NCBI GenBank assembly: GCA_003451585.1 | Contig: DMEU01000029.1 | Location: forward strand, 1 to 7,076 | Reading direction: 5' to 3' | From: Candidatus Omnitrophota bacterium | GTDB taxonomy: Bacteria > Omnitrophota > Gorgyraeia > Velamenicoccales > Velamenicoccaceae | Length of the DNA stretch: 7,076 nt | Shown here: piece by piece, positions 1 to 5,903 of the stretch | How the letters are laid out: each line of letters opens with the position of its first letter | Numbering within the stretch: position 1 is the first letter of the stretch | Notes under the pieces: model-generated | Databases searched by the model: none | Told to the model about the DNA's origin: nothing | What the model saw: the letters and a program-made list of their open reading frames with translations, nothing else | Program-made: the position numbers and the translations under genes

Positions 1-348
1 CGGGTGCGTGGATTGAAACAACAGAACTCCGCATTTCGCAGATAGTTAGGCTAGTCGCACCCCGCGCGGGTGCGTGGATTGAAACAAATCAGGCAAGAAA
101 TATGCAAAATACTCAATTGTCGCACCCCGCGCGGGTGCGTGGATTGAAACAGCTCATGGAATGAGTTTATTACAGGAGGTTTAAGTCGCACCCCGCGCGG
201 GTGCGTGGATTGAAACAAGTATCCGCCGTGGTTAATACCGCAGTGAACGCGTCGCACCCCGCGCGGGTGCGTGGATTGAAACAACACCCGAAGAGTACTT
301 AAAGCTATTAGAAAAGGTCGCACCCCGCGCGGGTGCGTGGATTGAAAC
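1..348 (+). CRISPR. Type I-C-like CRISPR array, trailer-end segment (5 full repeats, 1 partial, 5 spacers)
   Basis: Five identical 32-bp repeats lie at 54-85, 119-150, 185-216, 251-282 and 317-348. The last 19 bases of a sixth are at 1-19, cut by the window edge. Spacers are 20-53 (34), 86-118 (33), 151-184 (34), 217-250 (34) and 283-316 (34 nt). Each repeat starts GTCGCACCCC and ends GTGGATTGAAAC. Repeat bases 3-9 (CGCACCC) pair with bases 15-21 (GGGTGCG) around a CGCGC loop. The 11 bases after the stem, TGGATTGAAAC, match the length of the 5' handle known to be left by Cas5d in type I-C systems. Repeat length, sequence style and ATTGAAAC end fit type I-C, with transcription on the + strand. 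The leader and cas genes should therefore lie to the left, outside the window. The final repeat is intact, although terminal repeats often decay. An apparent minus-strand reading frame with a recurring FQSTHPRGVR peptide is only translation of the repeat. Confidence 0.98.
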
Positions 349-370
349 GCCGACTTTGTGAGAAGCAAAG

Positions 371-390
371 GATTTAAGATTTAAGATTAA
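371..390. repeat. Short tandem repeat, GATTTAA x2 plus GATTAA
   Basis: Positions 371-377 and 378-384 are both GATTTAA, and 385-390 is GATTAA, the same unit missing one T. The array lies 22 bp downstream of the last CRISPR repeat and overlaps the -35 region of the more distal aroA promoter candidate. It could be replication slippage or a small operator; the sequence does not decide. Confidence 0.6.
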
Positions 391-427
391 TCCATTGTAG
401 ACTATAAGATAAATTTTATGTTATAAT
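381..427 (+). promoter_or_regulatory. Promoter-like elements for aroA, possibly two overlapping
   Basis: The best -10 is a perfect TATAAT at 422-427, with a weak -35 TAGACT (4 of 6 matches to TTGACA) at 398-403 and an 18-bp spacer. Transcription would start near 434, about 5 nt before the aroA ATG at 439, giving a nearly leaderless mRNA. A second candidate pairs TTAAGA at 381-386 with TATAAG at 404-409 across 17 bp and would give a leader of about 20 nt. Neither leader contains a Shine-Dalgarno sequence. In AT-rich DNA such matches arise easily, so the assignment is tentative. Confidence 0.5.
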
Positions 428-438
428 CCCATCTAATT

Positions 439-1743
439 ATGAAAACCATTAAAATAGCTCCGGCGAAGGGGTTGAGGGGCGTGGTCCGTGTCCCCGGCGA
501 CAAATCTATTTCTCACAGGGCGGCTATCCTGTCTGCCATAGCCTGCGGCAAGACAACGATAAAGAATTTTTTATTTTCCGATGACTGCCTTGCTACTTTA
601 GGCGCCTTATCCGCGTTAGGTGTAAGGATATCCGCGGATAAAAAGGCCGCGAAAGTCGTCATTGCTTCCTCTGGCGGGTTCAAAAAACCTCGATCGCTTT
701 TATTTATGAAGGAATCCGGTACGAGCGCGCGTGTTTTATTGGGGCTGCTTTCGGGTCAGGATTTTTCTACAGAGTTGACCGCCGCTCCTTCGCTTTTGAG
801 GCGGCCTATGCAGCGCGTGATCGAACCGCTTGCATTGATGGGGGCGCGGATAAAGGCCTCAGGAAAGAGCAAGGAGGGCTTCCTGCCTTTGCAAGTCCTT
901 CCTTCGCGTTTACACGGCATTCACTGGAGACAGAAGATCGCAAGCGCACAGGTAAAATCAGCCATTCTTCTTGCCGGCCTTTATGCCGAAGGCAGGACTG
1001 TAGTCGAAGAGCCGCAGAAGACCAGAGACCACACGGAGAGGATGTTAAAGATCTTCGGAGCAGATATTAAAATAAAAGGCGGCAAGATCACATTGACTGC
1101 CGGTGTTTTGAGATCTCCGCGGAATATTTTTGTTCCTGGGGATATATCCAGCGCGGTATTTTTTATAGTCGCAGCATTGGCCGTTAAAAACTCCCGTATT
1201 CTTATAAAGGATGTGGGCATCAACCCTAGCCGGATGGGAGCTGTCCGTGTTTTGAAAAGGATGGGAGGCAGGATAAAGATATTAAGAAAAAGGAGTATAT
1301 TTGAGCCGATAGCAGATATTGAAGTTCAGACAAGCGCGCTTAAAGCGACTACTATTAAAGCGCATGAGATACCCTGCTTGATTGACGAACTGCCTATTTT
1401 GATGGTAGCAGCGGGCATTGCCCGCGGCAGGAGCGTGATCGAAGGCGTTCAAGAGCTCAGGGTCAAAGAAACCGATAGGATAGCCTCCATGGTATCTAAT
1501 TTGACAAAACTTGGTGTTAATATTAAAGTTAGGCTTCTGAATAAAGGCGAATCCATAGAGATAACCGGCGGAGATGGGTTGTCAGGGGCTGATCTGCTGA
1601 GTTTTTGCGATCATAGGACAGCCATGAGTATGGTCGTGGCCGGGCTTGCCGCTAAAGGCAGGTCTTCCTTGGATGATATTTCTTGTGTAACAAAGTCTTT
1701 TCCAGATTTTTTGGGGGTTTTAAAACATCTGCTTGTCAAATAA
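439..1743 (+). CDS. aroA: 3-phosphoshikimate 1-carboxyvinyltransferase (EPSP synthase), class II-like
   Basis: This cytoplasmic enzyme transfers the enolpyruvyl group of PEP to shikimate 3-phosphate, the sixth step of the shikimate pathway to chorismate. The 434-aa product is full length (E. coli has 427). Visible motifs are GDKSISHR (20-27, substrate-binding Lys22 and Arg27), KESGTSAR (91-98, the PEP-site loop), RRPMQR (121-126), SAQVKS (169-174), TRDHTER (195-201), LIDELP (314-319, with Asp316 likely the catalytic aspartate), RVKETDR (341-347, Glu344), DHRTAM (391-396) and KSFPDF (419-424, Lys419). SAQVKS and RDHTER favour class II over the E. coli-type class I. The PEP-site loop has Glu92 where GN-SGT or GN-AGT is usual. 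The start is firm because an in-frame TAA lies at 424-426, 12 nt upstream. No Shine-Dalgarno precedes it. It lies between the CRISPR array and the cell-shape operon and shares no pathway with either. Confidence 0.97.
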   Translation: MKTIKIAPAKGLRGVVRVPGDKSISHRAAILSAIACGKTTIKNFLFSDDCLATLGALSALGVRISADKKAAKVVIASSGGFKKPRSLLFMKESGTSARVLLGLLSGQDFSTELTAAPSLLRRPMQRVIEPLALMGARIKASGKSKEGFLPLQVLPSRLHGIHWRQKIASAQVKSAILLAGLYAEGRTVVEEPQKTRDHTERMLKIFGADIKIKGGKITLTAGVLRSPRNIFVPGDISSAVFFIVAALAVKNSRILIKDVGINPSRMGAVRVLKRMGGRIKILRKRSIFEPIADIEVQTSALKATTIKAHEIPCLIDELPILMVAAGIARGRSVIEGVQELRVKETDRIASMVSNLTKLGVNIKVRLLNKGESIEITGGDGLSGADLLSFCDHRTAMSMVVAGLAAKGRSSLDDISCVTKSFPDFLGVLKHLLVK

Positions 1744-1773
1744 GAGGTTTCGTTCGAGAAATAAAATATTTGA

Positions 1774-1802
1774 TTGACATATTATTTTTGGTTTGATATA
1801 GT
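1774..1802 (+). promoter_or_regulatory. Near-consensus sigma70 promoter for the mreB operon
   Basis: TTGACA at 1774-1779 is a perfect -35. A 17-bp spacer follows, then TATAGT at 1797-1802, which matches the -10 consensus at 5 of 6 positions. A/T-rich sequence at about 1759-1771 could act as an UP-like element. Predicted initiation near 1809 leaves about 7 nt before the ATG at 1816. The -35 lies where a TTG start codon would be called if mreB were extended to its longest reading frame, which argues against that start. No convincing terminator for aroA is seen in 1744-1773, so readthrough from aroA is also possible. Confidence 0.75.
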
Positions 1803-1815
1803 TAAACTCAATTCC

Positions 1816-2895
1816 ATGGCAAACCTTACCAAATATCCCAGAAAAACTATAAATTATCTTTCAGGATTGTTCTCAAACGATATGGGTATCGATTTGGGCA
1901 CAGCCACAACCCTGGTCTATGTAAAGGGTGAAGGTATTGTGCTTTGCGAGCCCTCAGTCGTTGCTTTAAAGAAAGGCGTCTCCGTAAACCGCGTCCTTGC
2001 TGTGGGGGATGAAGCCAAGAAGATGTTGGGCAGGACTCCGGGCAATATATTGGCTATCAGGCCTATGAAGGACGGCGTTATCGCGGATTTTGATATTACA
2101 GAAGCGATGCTGCGCTATTTTATAAAGAAGGTCCATAAGAGAAGGGTCTTGGTAAGTCCTCGTATGGTCATAGCTATACCGTCAGGCATCACAGAGGTCG
2201 AGCGCAGGGCTGTCAAGGATTCGGCTATGCGCGCCGGTGCCAGGGAGGTCTATCTGGTAGAAGAACCACTGGCCGCGGCTATAGGCGTTGGATTGCCAAT
2301 ACATGAGCCGGCCGGCAATATGATCGTTGATATCGGAGGCGGTACTACTGAGGTGGCTGTCATATCCCTTTCGGGCATAGTATTCTCAAAATCTATCCGC
2401 ATTGCCGGTGATGAACTTGATGTGGCGGTGGTGGAATATATGAAGAAGAATTATAACCTTATGATCGGCGAGCGAACTGCAGAAGATATCAAAATAAAGA
2501 TAGGTTCGGCTTATCCTTTAGAAGAAGAGCTCAGCCTTGAGGTCAGGGGAAGGGATCTTGTCGCAGGTTTACCCAAGATGGTGTCTATTACCTCTGAAGA
2601 GGTGAGAGAAGCCATCGCTGAGCCTGTGCGTACTATTGTGGATCTCGCCAAGATAGCGCTGGAGAGGACACCTCCGGAATTGGCGGCAGACCTTATAGAC
2701 CGTGGTATCGTCTTAGCCGGTGGAGGCTCGCAGTTAAAGGGCCTTGACCGTATGATATCTGAAGAGACGGGTTTACCGGTGCATATAGCTGATGAACCGG
2801 TAACGGCCGTGGCCCTGGGTACAGGTAAGATATTGGAGTTGGAGAGCCGTTTTTTGCGTGATGTTACTGTCGCGACCAAGAGCGAGCAGGTTTAA
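1816..2895 (+). CDS. mreB: Rod shape-determining protein MreB (bacterial actin)
   Basis: MreB is an actin-fold ATPase. It forms membrane-bound antiparallel filaments on the inner face of the cytoplasmic membrane and directs the elongation machinery. The product is 359 aa; E. coli MreB is about 347. Actin-family motifs are clear: phosphate 1 GIDLGTATT (24-32), VERRAVKDSA (128-137), the VYLVEEPLAAAIG helix (145-157), phosphate 2 VDIGGGTTEVAV (171-182) and the adenosine motif GIVLAGGGSQLKGLD (297-311). Thr31 replaces the usual Asn of GTANT. About 20 residues precede the actin core (MANLTKYPRK and on), basic and amphipathic, a plausible membrane-binding segment and some 10 residues longer than in E. 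coli. I chose ATG 1816 over the in-frame TTG at 1774 because the TTG is the -35 hexamer of the promoter and the 14 extra residues do not look like MreB. It is the first gene of the mreBCD-mrdA-rodA run; no Shine-Dalgarno is seen. Confidence 0.97.
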   Translation: MANLTKYPRKTINYLSGLFSNDMGIDLGTATTLVYVKGEGIVLCEPSVVALKKGVSVNRVLAVGDEAKKMLGRTPGNILAIRPMKDGVIADFDITEAMLRYFIKKVHKRRVLVSPRMVIAIPSGITEVERRAVKDSAMRAGAREVYLVEEPLAAAIGVGLPIHEPAGNMIVDIGGGTTEVAVISLSGIVFSKSIRIAGDELDVAVVEYMKKNYNLMIGERTAEDIKIKIGSAYPLEEELSLEVRGRDLVAGLPKMVSITSEEVREAIAEPVRTIVDLAKIALERTPPELAADLIDRGIVLAGGGSQLKGLDRMISEETGLPVHIADEPVTAVALGTGKILELESRFLRDVTVATKSEQV

Positions 2896-2916
2896 CCCCA
2901 TCTAATTTTTCAAGAT

Positions 2917-3699
2917 GTGTTTTTCCCCAAAAGAAAGCTCATAGCATTTCTTTTTTTATTTTGTGTAACCCTTCTTGTTTTATTTCTATCTTCGCGAGAA
3001 GCCGCCTATATTTTCCGTACCGCAACCGCTGATATTTCCAAGATACCCCTTTCGATAGCAAACGCCCTCACCCATGAACTGCGGGCCGCGGCATTCTTCC
3101 ACAGAAGTTACTGGGATAATCTGAAACTTATAAACCAAAAAGATGAAATGGAGGCCAGGCTTCTTCTTTCTCAGGGGGTGTCAGCGGAGAATGATCGGTT
3201 GAGAAAATTGCTTGGTTTAATGACGGAATTGCCTTATAAGACGGAAGCCGCTAGGGTGATCGGCAAAGATTTTAATTCATTCAGGCCCTATTTGCTTTTG
3301 GATAAAGGCGAATCTGTGGGTATAAAAAAATATTCGGCTGTTTTGACGCCATTGGGGCTTGTAGGTAAAGTCCTGGAGTCGGGCCGTTTTTCCAGCAAGG
3401 TTATCCTGATCAACGACCCGGACCTTTCTGTCCCGGCTTTAATAGTGCGCACGCAGGAGCAAGGCCTGGTATCAGGCACATTGGACGGCCGGTCGAAACT
3501 AAGGTTCCTGGACCTGGATTCTGAAGTTATGGAGGGGGACCTTGTCGTCACCAGCGGCTTGAACATGACATATCCTGCGGGTATTTTGATAGGCAAGGTA
3601 AAGTTTGTCGGCGTCGAGTCTTCAGGGCTCGGTAAATTCGCTATTCTGGAACCGGCCGTAAGAGTTTCATCCGTCTCCGAAGTCCTCATCGTAGTATAA
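2917..3699 (+). CDS. mreC: Rod shape-determining protein MreC
   Basis: MreC is a bitopic inner-membrane protein whose periplasmic part binds PBP2 and is thought to activate the RodA-PBP2 synthase. The 260-aa product has a short basic cytoplasmic end (PKRK, 4-7), one membrane helix at about 8-25, a probable coiled coil at about 66-103, and the paired beta-barrel MreC domain at about 108-260. Family hallmarks are ARVIGKDFNSFRPYLLLDKGE (spanning 112-132), GLVGKV (147-152), INDPDLSVPA (165-174), GDLVVTSGL (207-215) and YPAGILIGKV (219-228). It is at the short end for the family (E. coli 367). The start is GTG at 2917, 21 nt after the mreB stop; the only other in-frame option is a rare ATT at 2905, and the mreB stop itself closes the frame upstream. 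No Shine-Dalgarno is visible, so translational coupling to mreB is likely. Confidence 0.95.
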   Translation: MFFPKRKLIAFLFLFCVTLLVLFLSSREAAYIFRTATADISKIPLSIANALTHELRAAAFFHRSYWDNLKLINQKDEMEARLLLSQGVSAENDRLRKLLGLMTELPYKTEAARVIGKDFNSFRPYLLLDKGESVGIKKYSAVLTPLGLVGKVLESGRFSSKVILINDPDLSVPALIVRTQEQGLVSGTLDGRSKLRFLDLDSEVMEGDLVVTSGLNMTYPAGILIGKVKFVGVESSGLGKFAILEPAVRVSSVSEVLIVV

Positions 3700-3723
3700 A
3701 GGAAAATTACCTGTGCTCATTTA

Positions 3724-4215
3724 ATGAATAAATATCTCCTACCTCCTGTTTTCATATTTTTAAAGTTTGTTTTTGTGCAATCTTTAAGTTTTCCATGGCC
3801 TGTCTTTGAGCCGGTATTGTGCCTGGCTTTGATCTACACCTTCTTCCATAGCCTCGATCTAAAGGGTTGGCTTTTATACGCGCTCTACTGTGGTTTATCT
3901 AGGGATGTTTTCAGCCTTGATGTTTTTGGTTTTTACATCTTTTCCTGCGTTTTATCCTGTTTTGTCGTGTCAATTTTGACCCGGATAGTTTACAGACAGA
4001 ACTGGGTATTTGTTTTTCCGGTTGTTTTCATCGGCATCTTTCTGGCCGGTCATTTCGTCATTTTTTTTAAAACATTCTTTGTCTCTGAGACCATATGGAT
4101 ATCACAATATTGGCTGGCTTTGGCCAGGGTTATTTTTGAATCAGCGGGTACGGCTTTGTTGGCCTTTCCAATTTATATCTTTTCAAAAAGATGCGCACCA
4201 GAGCTTATAGGATAA
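3724..4215 (+). CDS. mreD: Rod shape-determining protein MreD
   Basis: MreD is a small polytopic inner-membrane protein of the elongasome that works with MreC. The 163-aa product matches the usual length of about 160. It is almost entirely hydrophobic, with about five to six membrane segments (roughly 4-20, 27-42, 48-60, 68-88, 95-116, 130-153). The YCGLSRDVFSLDVFGFY stretch (55-71) fits the family's conserved G-L-x-x-D...FG loop, which is the main evidence beyond position. The ATG at 3724 is the first conventional start after the in-frame mreC stop, 24 nt away. AGGA at 3700-3703 is about 20 nt from the start, too far for a normal Shine-Dalgarno. The 3' end overlaps mrdA by 25 bp. Identification rests on topology, the loop and gene order between mreC and mrdA. 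Confidence 0.9.
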   Translation: MNKYLLPPVFIFLKFVFVQSLSFPWPVFEPVLCLALIYTFFHSLDLKGWLLYALYCGLSRDVFSLDVFGFYIFSCVLSCFVVSILTRIVYRQNWVFVFPVVFIGIFLAGHFVIFFKTFFVSETIWISQYWLALARVIFESAGTALLAFPIYIFSKRCAPELIG

Positions 4216-5903
4216 TATTATTTTCCCTGTTTTCCGCCTTGGCCATGTTCCTTTTTATTGTCCAGGTGGTGAGGGGGAATTATTATTATAATTTGAGCCT
4301 GCGGAATTCGATCCGTCTTATTCCGCAGGAGGCTTACAGGGGCAGGATCTTTGACAGGAACGACAATGTGGTGGTGGATAATATTCTCTCTTTTGATGCC
4401 GTTATAATACCCCAGGAGCTCAAAGATAAGGAAGTTGTTTTTAAGAAGTTGTCCGGCATCCTGTCCATGGATGAAGATGTTTTACGCCGGATATATGAAA
4501 GGGGTTACCTTAATCCTTTTACGCCTGTCGTGGTCGCAGGAGGTATCCCGAAGTCTACTGCCATCGCTCTCGAGGAGGCATCTTTGGACCTTGGAGGTGT
4601 CCAGGTGGAGCTTAATTCACGCAGGTTTTATCCGTTTGGCCCCTGCGCGTCGCATGTCCTGGGATATATGGGCGAGATAGACAAGAGCCGTATTACCAGA
4701 TTGAAGGACTATGGCTATGACATAAAGGATAAGATGGGTTATGGAGGACTGGAAGAGGCGCTGGATATTTATTTGAGAGGAGAAAAAGGCGGCCAGCAGG
4801 TGGAAGTTGATAATAGAGGGCGTCAGGTGCGTCTGCTTGGGTATAAGCCGCCTTTTGGAGGCAAGGACGCTCAGATCACCATTGATCTGGAGTTGCAGCA
4901 AATAGCCGAACAGCTTCTCAATGGAAGGCGCGGGGCCATAGTGTTGATGGATGCCCAGAACGGTGAGGTCCTTGTAATGTCGAGTTCTCCTTCTTTTGAC
5001 CCTAACGTGTTTGTCGACCGTAAAGACAAAAAAGCCCTTAATTATTTTTTAAGTTCCGAGGATGCGCCTCTTTTTAACCGAGCTACGCGAGGCCAATTTC
5101 CGCCAGGTTCCGTATTTAAACCGGTGACGGCTTTGGCCGCCCACAGGTCAAAAAATTTTAAGACTTCTTTAACTTATTCATGCGCCGGTAAAATGCGCGT
5201 AGGAGAACGTTATTTTAAGTGCTGGACAGAACACGGCCGTCAGGATTTTTACCAGGCCATGGGCCATTCCTGCGATATATATTTTTATAGGTTGGGCCTG
5301 ACCGCGGGCCCTGATATGCTGGCCCAGGTCTCGCATGAATTCGGTCTTGGTGATATGACTGGCGTAGATCTGCCCCATGAAGCAAAAGGCTTTATACCTA
5401 ACCGAATATGGAAACGCTTAAGATTCCTCGATAACTGGTATGACGGGGATACGGCTAATTTTTCCATAGGCCAGGGGTATGTTTTGACGACGCCTCTGCA
5501 GTTGACGCGGATGATGGCCGCTATAGGTAATGGCGGCCTTTTGGTAGTACCTCATCTGACAAAGTCCATAGACGGTGTGGCCTTGCCTGTCAAGGAACCC
5601 AAGAGGATGAAGGTCCAGAAAGAGGCGCTTGACATGGTGCGCCATTCTTTGAGGTTCCCTGTATCGCCCGCTGACGGGACGGCCCATGACTTGAATATAA
5701 AAGGGTGGGATGTGTGCGCTAAGACCGGTACCGCCCAGGTTACAGGTGCTGAGTCTCACGGCTGGGTCGCCGGTTTTTTCCCGGAAAAGGATGCGCGTTA
5801 TGCCTTCTGCATATTGCTTGAAAATGTGGGGACAAGCCACGTGGCTGTTGTTTTAGGGAAGGAGTTGTTCCAGGAAGCGCAAAAAAGAGGCAAGTTATTA
5901 TGA
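4191..5903 (+). CDS. mrdA: Penicillin-binding protein 2, peptidoglycan D,D-transpeptidase of the elongasome
   Basis: PBP2 is a class B penicillin-binding protein that crosslinks nascent glycan made by RodA in the periplasm; it is the beta-lactam target of lateral wall synthesis. The 570-aa product has one N-terminal membrane helix (about 8-27), the YRGRIFDRNDNVVVDN stretch of the pedestal (49-64), a pedestal/dimerisation domain to about 220, and a transpeptidase domain at about 225-560. Active-site motifs are intact: SVFK with nucleophile Ser307 and Lys310, SCD at 360-362 (the SxN-type motif, in the SxD form common in PBP2), and KTGT at 511-514. Cys331, Cys344, His348 and Cys361 sit where a zinc site has been described in Acinetobacter PBP2 (Asp, Asp, His, Cys). 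It is somewhat shorter than E. coli PBP2 (633). The ATG at 4191 lies inside mreD in the -1 frame, right after CAAAAAG; the stop overlaps the rodA start. Coupled translation is likely at both ends. Confidence 0.97.
   Translation: MRTRAYRIILFSLFSALAMFLFIVQVVRGNYYYNLSLRNSIRLIPQEAYRGRIFDRNDNVVVDNILSFDAVIIPQELKDKEVVFKKLSGILSMDEDVLRRIYERGYLNPFTPVVVAGGIPKSTAIALEEASLDLGGVQVELNSRRFYPFGPCASHVLGYMGEIDKSRITRLKDYGYDIKDKMGYGGLEEALDIYLRGEKGGQQVEVDNRGRQVRLLGYKPPFGGKDAQITIDLELQQIAEQLLNGRRGAIVLMDAQNGEVLVMSSSPSFDPNVFVDRKDKKALNYFLSSEDAPLFNRATRGQFPPGSVFKPVTALAAHRSKNFKTSLTYSCAGKMRVGERYFKCWTEHGRQDFYQAMGHSCDIYFYRLGLTAGPDMLAQVSHEFGLGDMTGVDLPHEAKGFIPNRIWKRLRFLDNWYDGDTANFSIGQGYVLTTPLQLTRMMAAIGNGGLLVVPHLTKSIDGVALPVKEPKRMKVQKEALDMVRHSLRFPVSPADGTAHDLNIKGWDVCAKTGTAQVTGAESHGWVAGFFPEKDARYAFCILLENVGTSHVAVVLGKELFQEAQKRGKLL

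Larger units (their letters stand above)
349..438. other. AT-rich gap between CRISPR trailer end and aroA
   Basis: This 90-bp gap contains no gene. It holds the heptamer tandem repeat and the promoter-like elements listed separately. GGATT(T)AA at 370-377 can pair with TTAATCC at 387-393 with a one-base bulge, but no T-run follows, so it does not look like an intrinsic terminator. No clear terminator separates the array from aroA, so array transcripts could read into aroA; this is inferred only from the absence of a hairpin with a T-run. Confidence 0.6.

Noticed and set aside
51..368. Minus-strand reading frame of 105 codons with the repeating peptide FQSTHPRGVR
   Set aside because: It is the translation of the CRISPR repeats, whose period happens to preserve the frame; it is not a gene.
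418..426. ATG at 418 in frame with aroA as an alternative start
   Set aside because: It is followed two codons later by TAA at 424-426.
428..438. The 11-mer CCCATCTAATT occurs just before aroA (428-438) and again just before mreC (2897-2907)
   Set aside because: Several chance 11-mer repeats are expected in a 7-kb window, and the second copy has no -10 element beside it. No function can be supported.
981..1223. Minus-strand frames inside aroA, mreB, mreC, mrdA and rodA
   Set aside because: They lie antisense to well-supported conserved genes, show no recognisable motifs and have no start signals of their own.
1748..1761. TTTC-GTTCGA-GAAA hairpin after aroA as a terminator
   Set aside because: The stem is only four base pairs, has one GC pair and lacks a following T-run.
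1765..1783. Inverted repeat AATAT-N9-ATATT across the mreB -35 as a possible operator
   Set aside because: Five A/T base pairs in an AT-rich promoter region are expected by chance.
2893..3726. mreB, mreC and mreD lie in the same frame, separated only by their TAA stops, hinting at stop-codon readthrough fusions
   Set aside because: Same-frame placement has a one-in-nine chance for two junctions, and both stops are strong TAA codons with no readthrough context.
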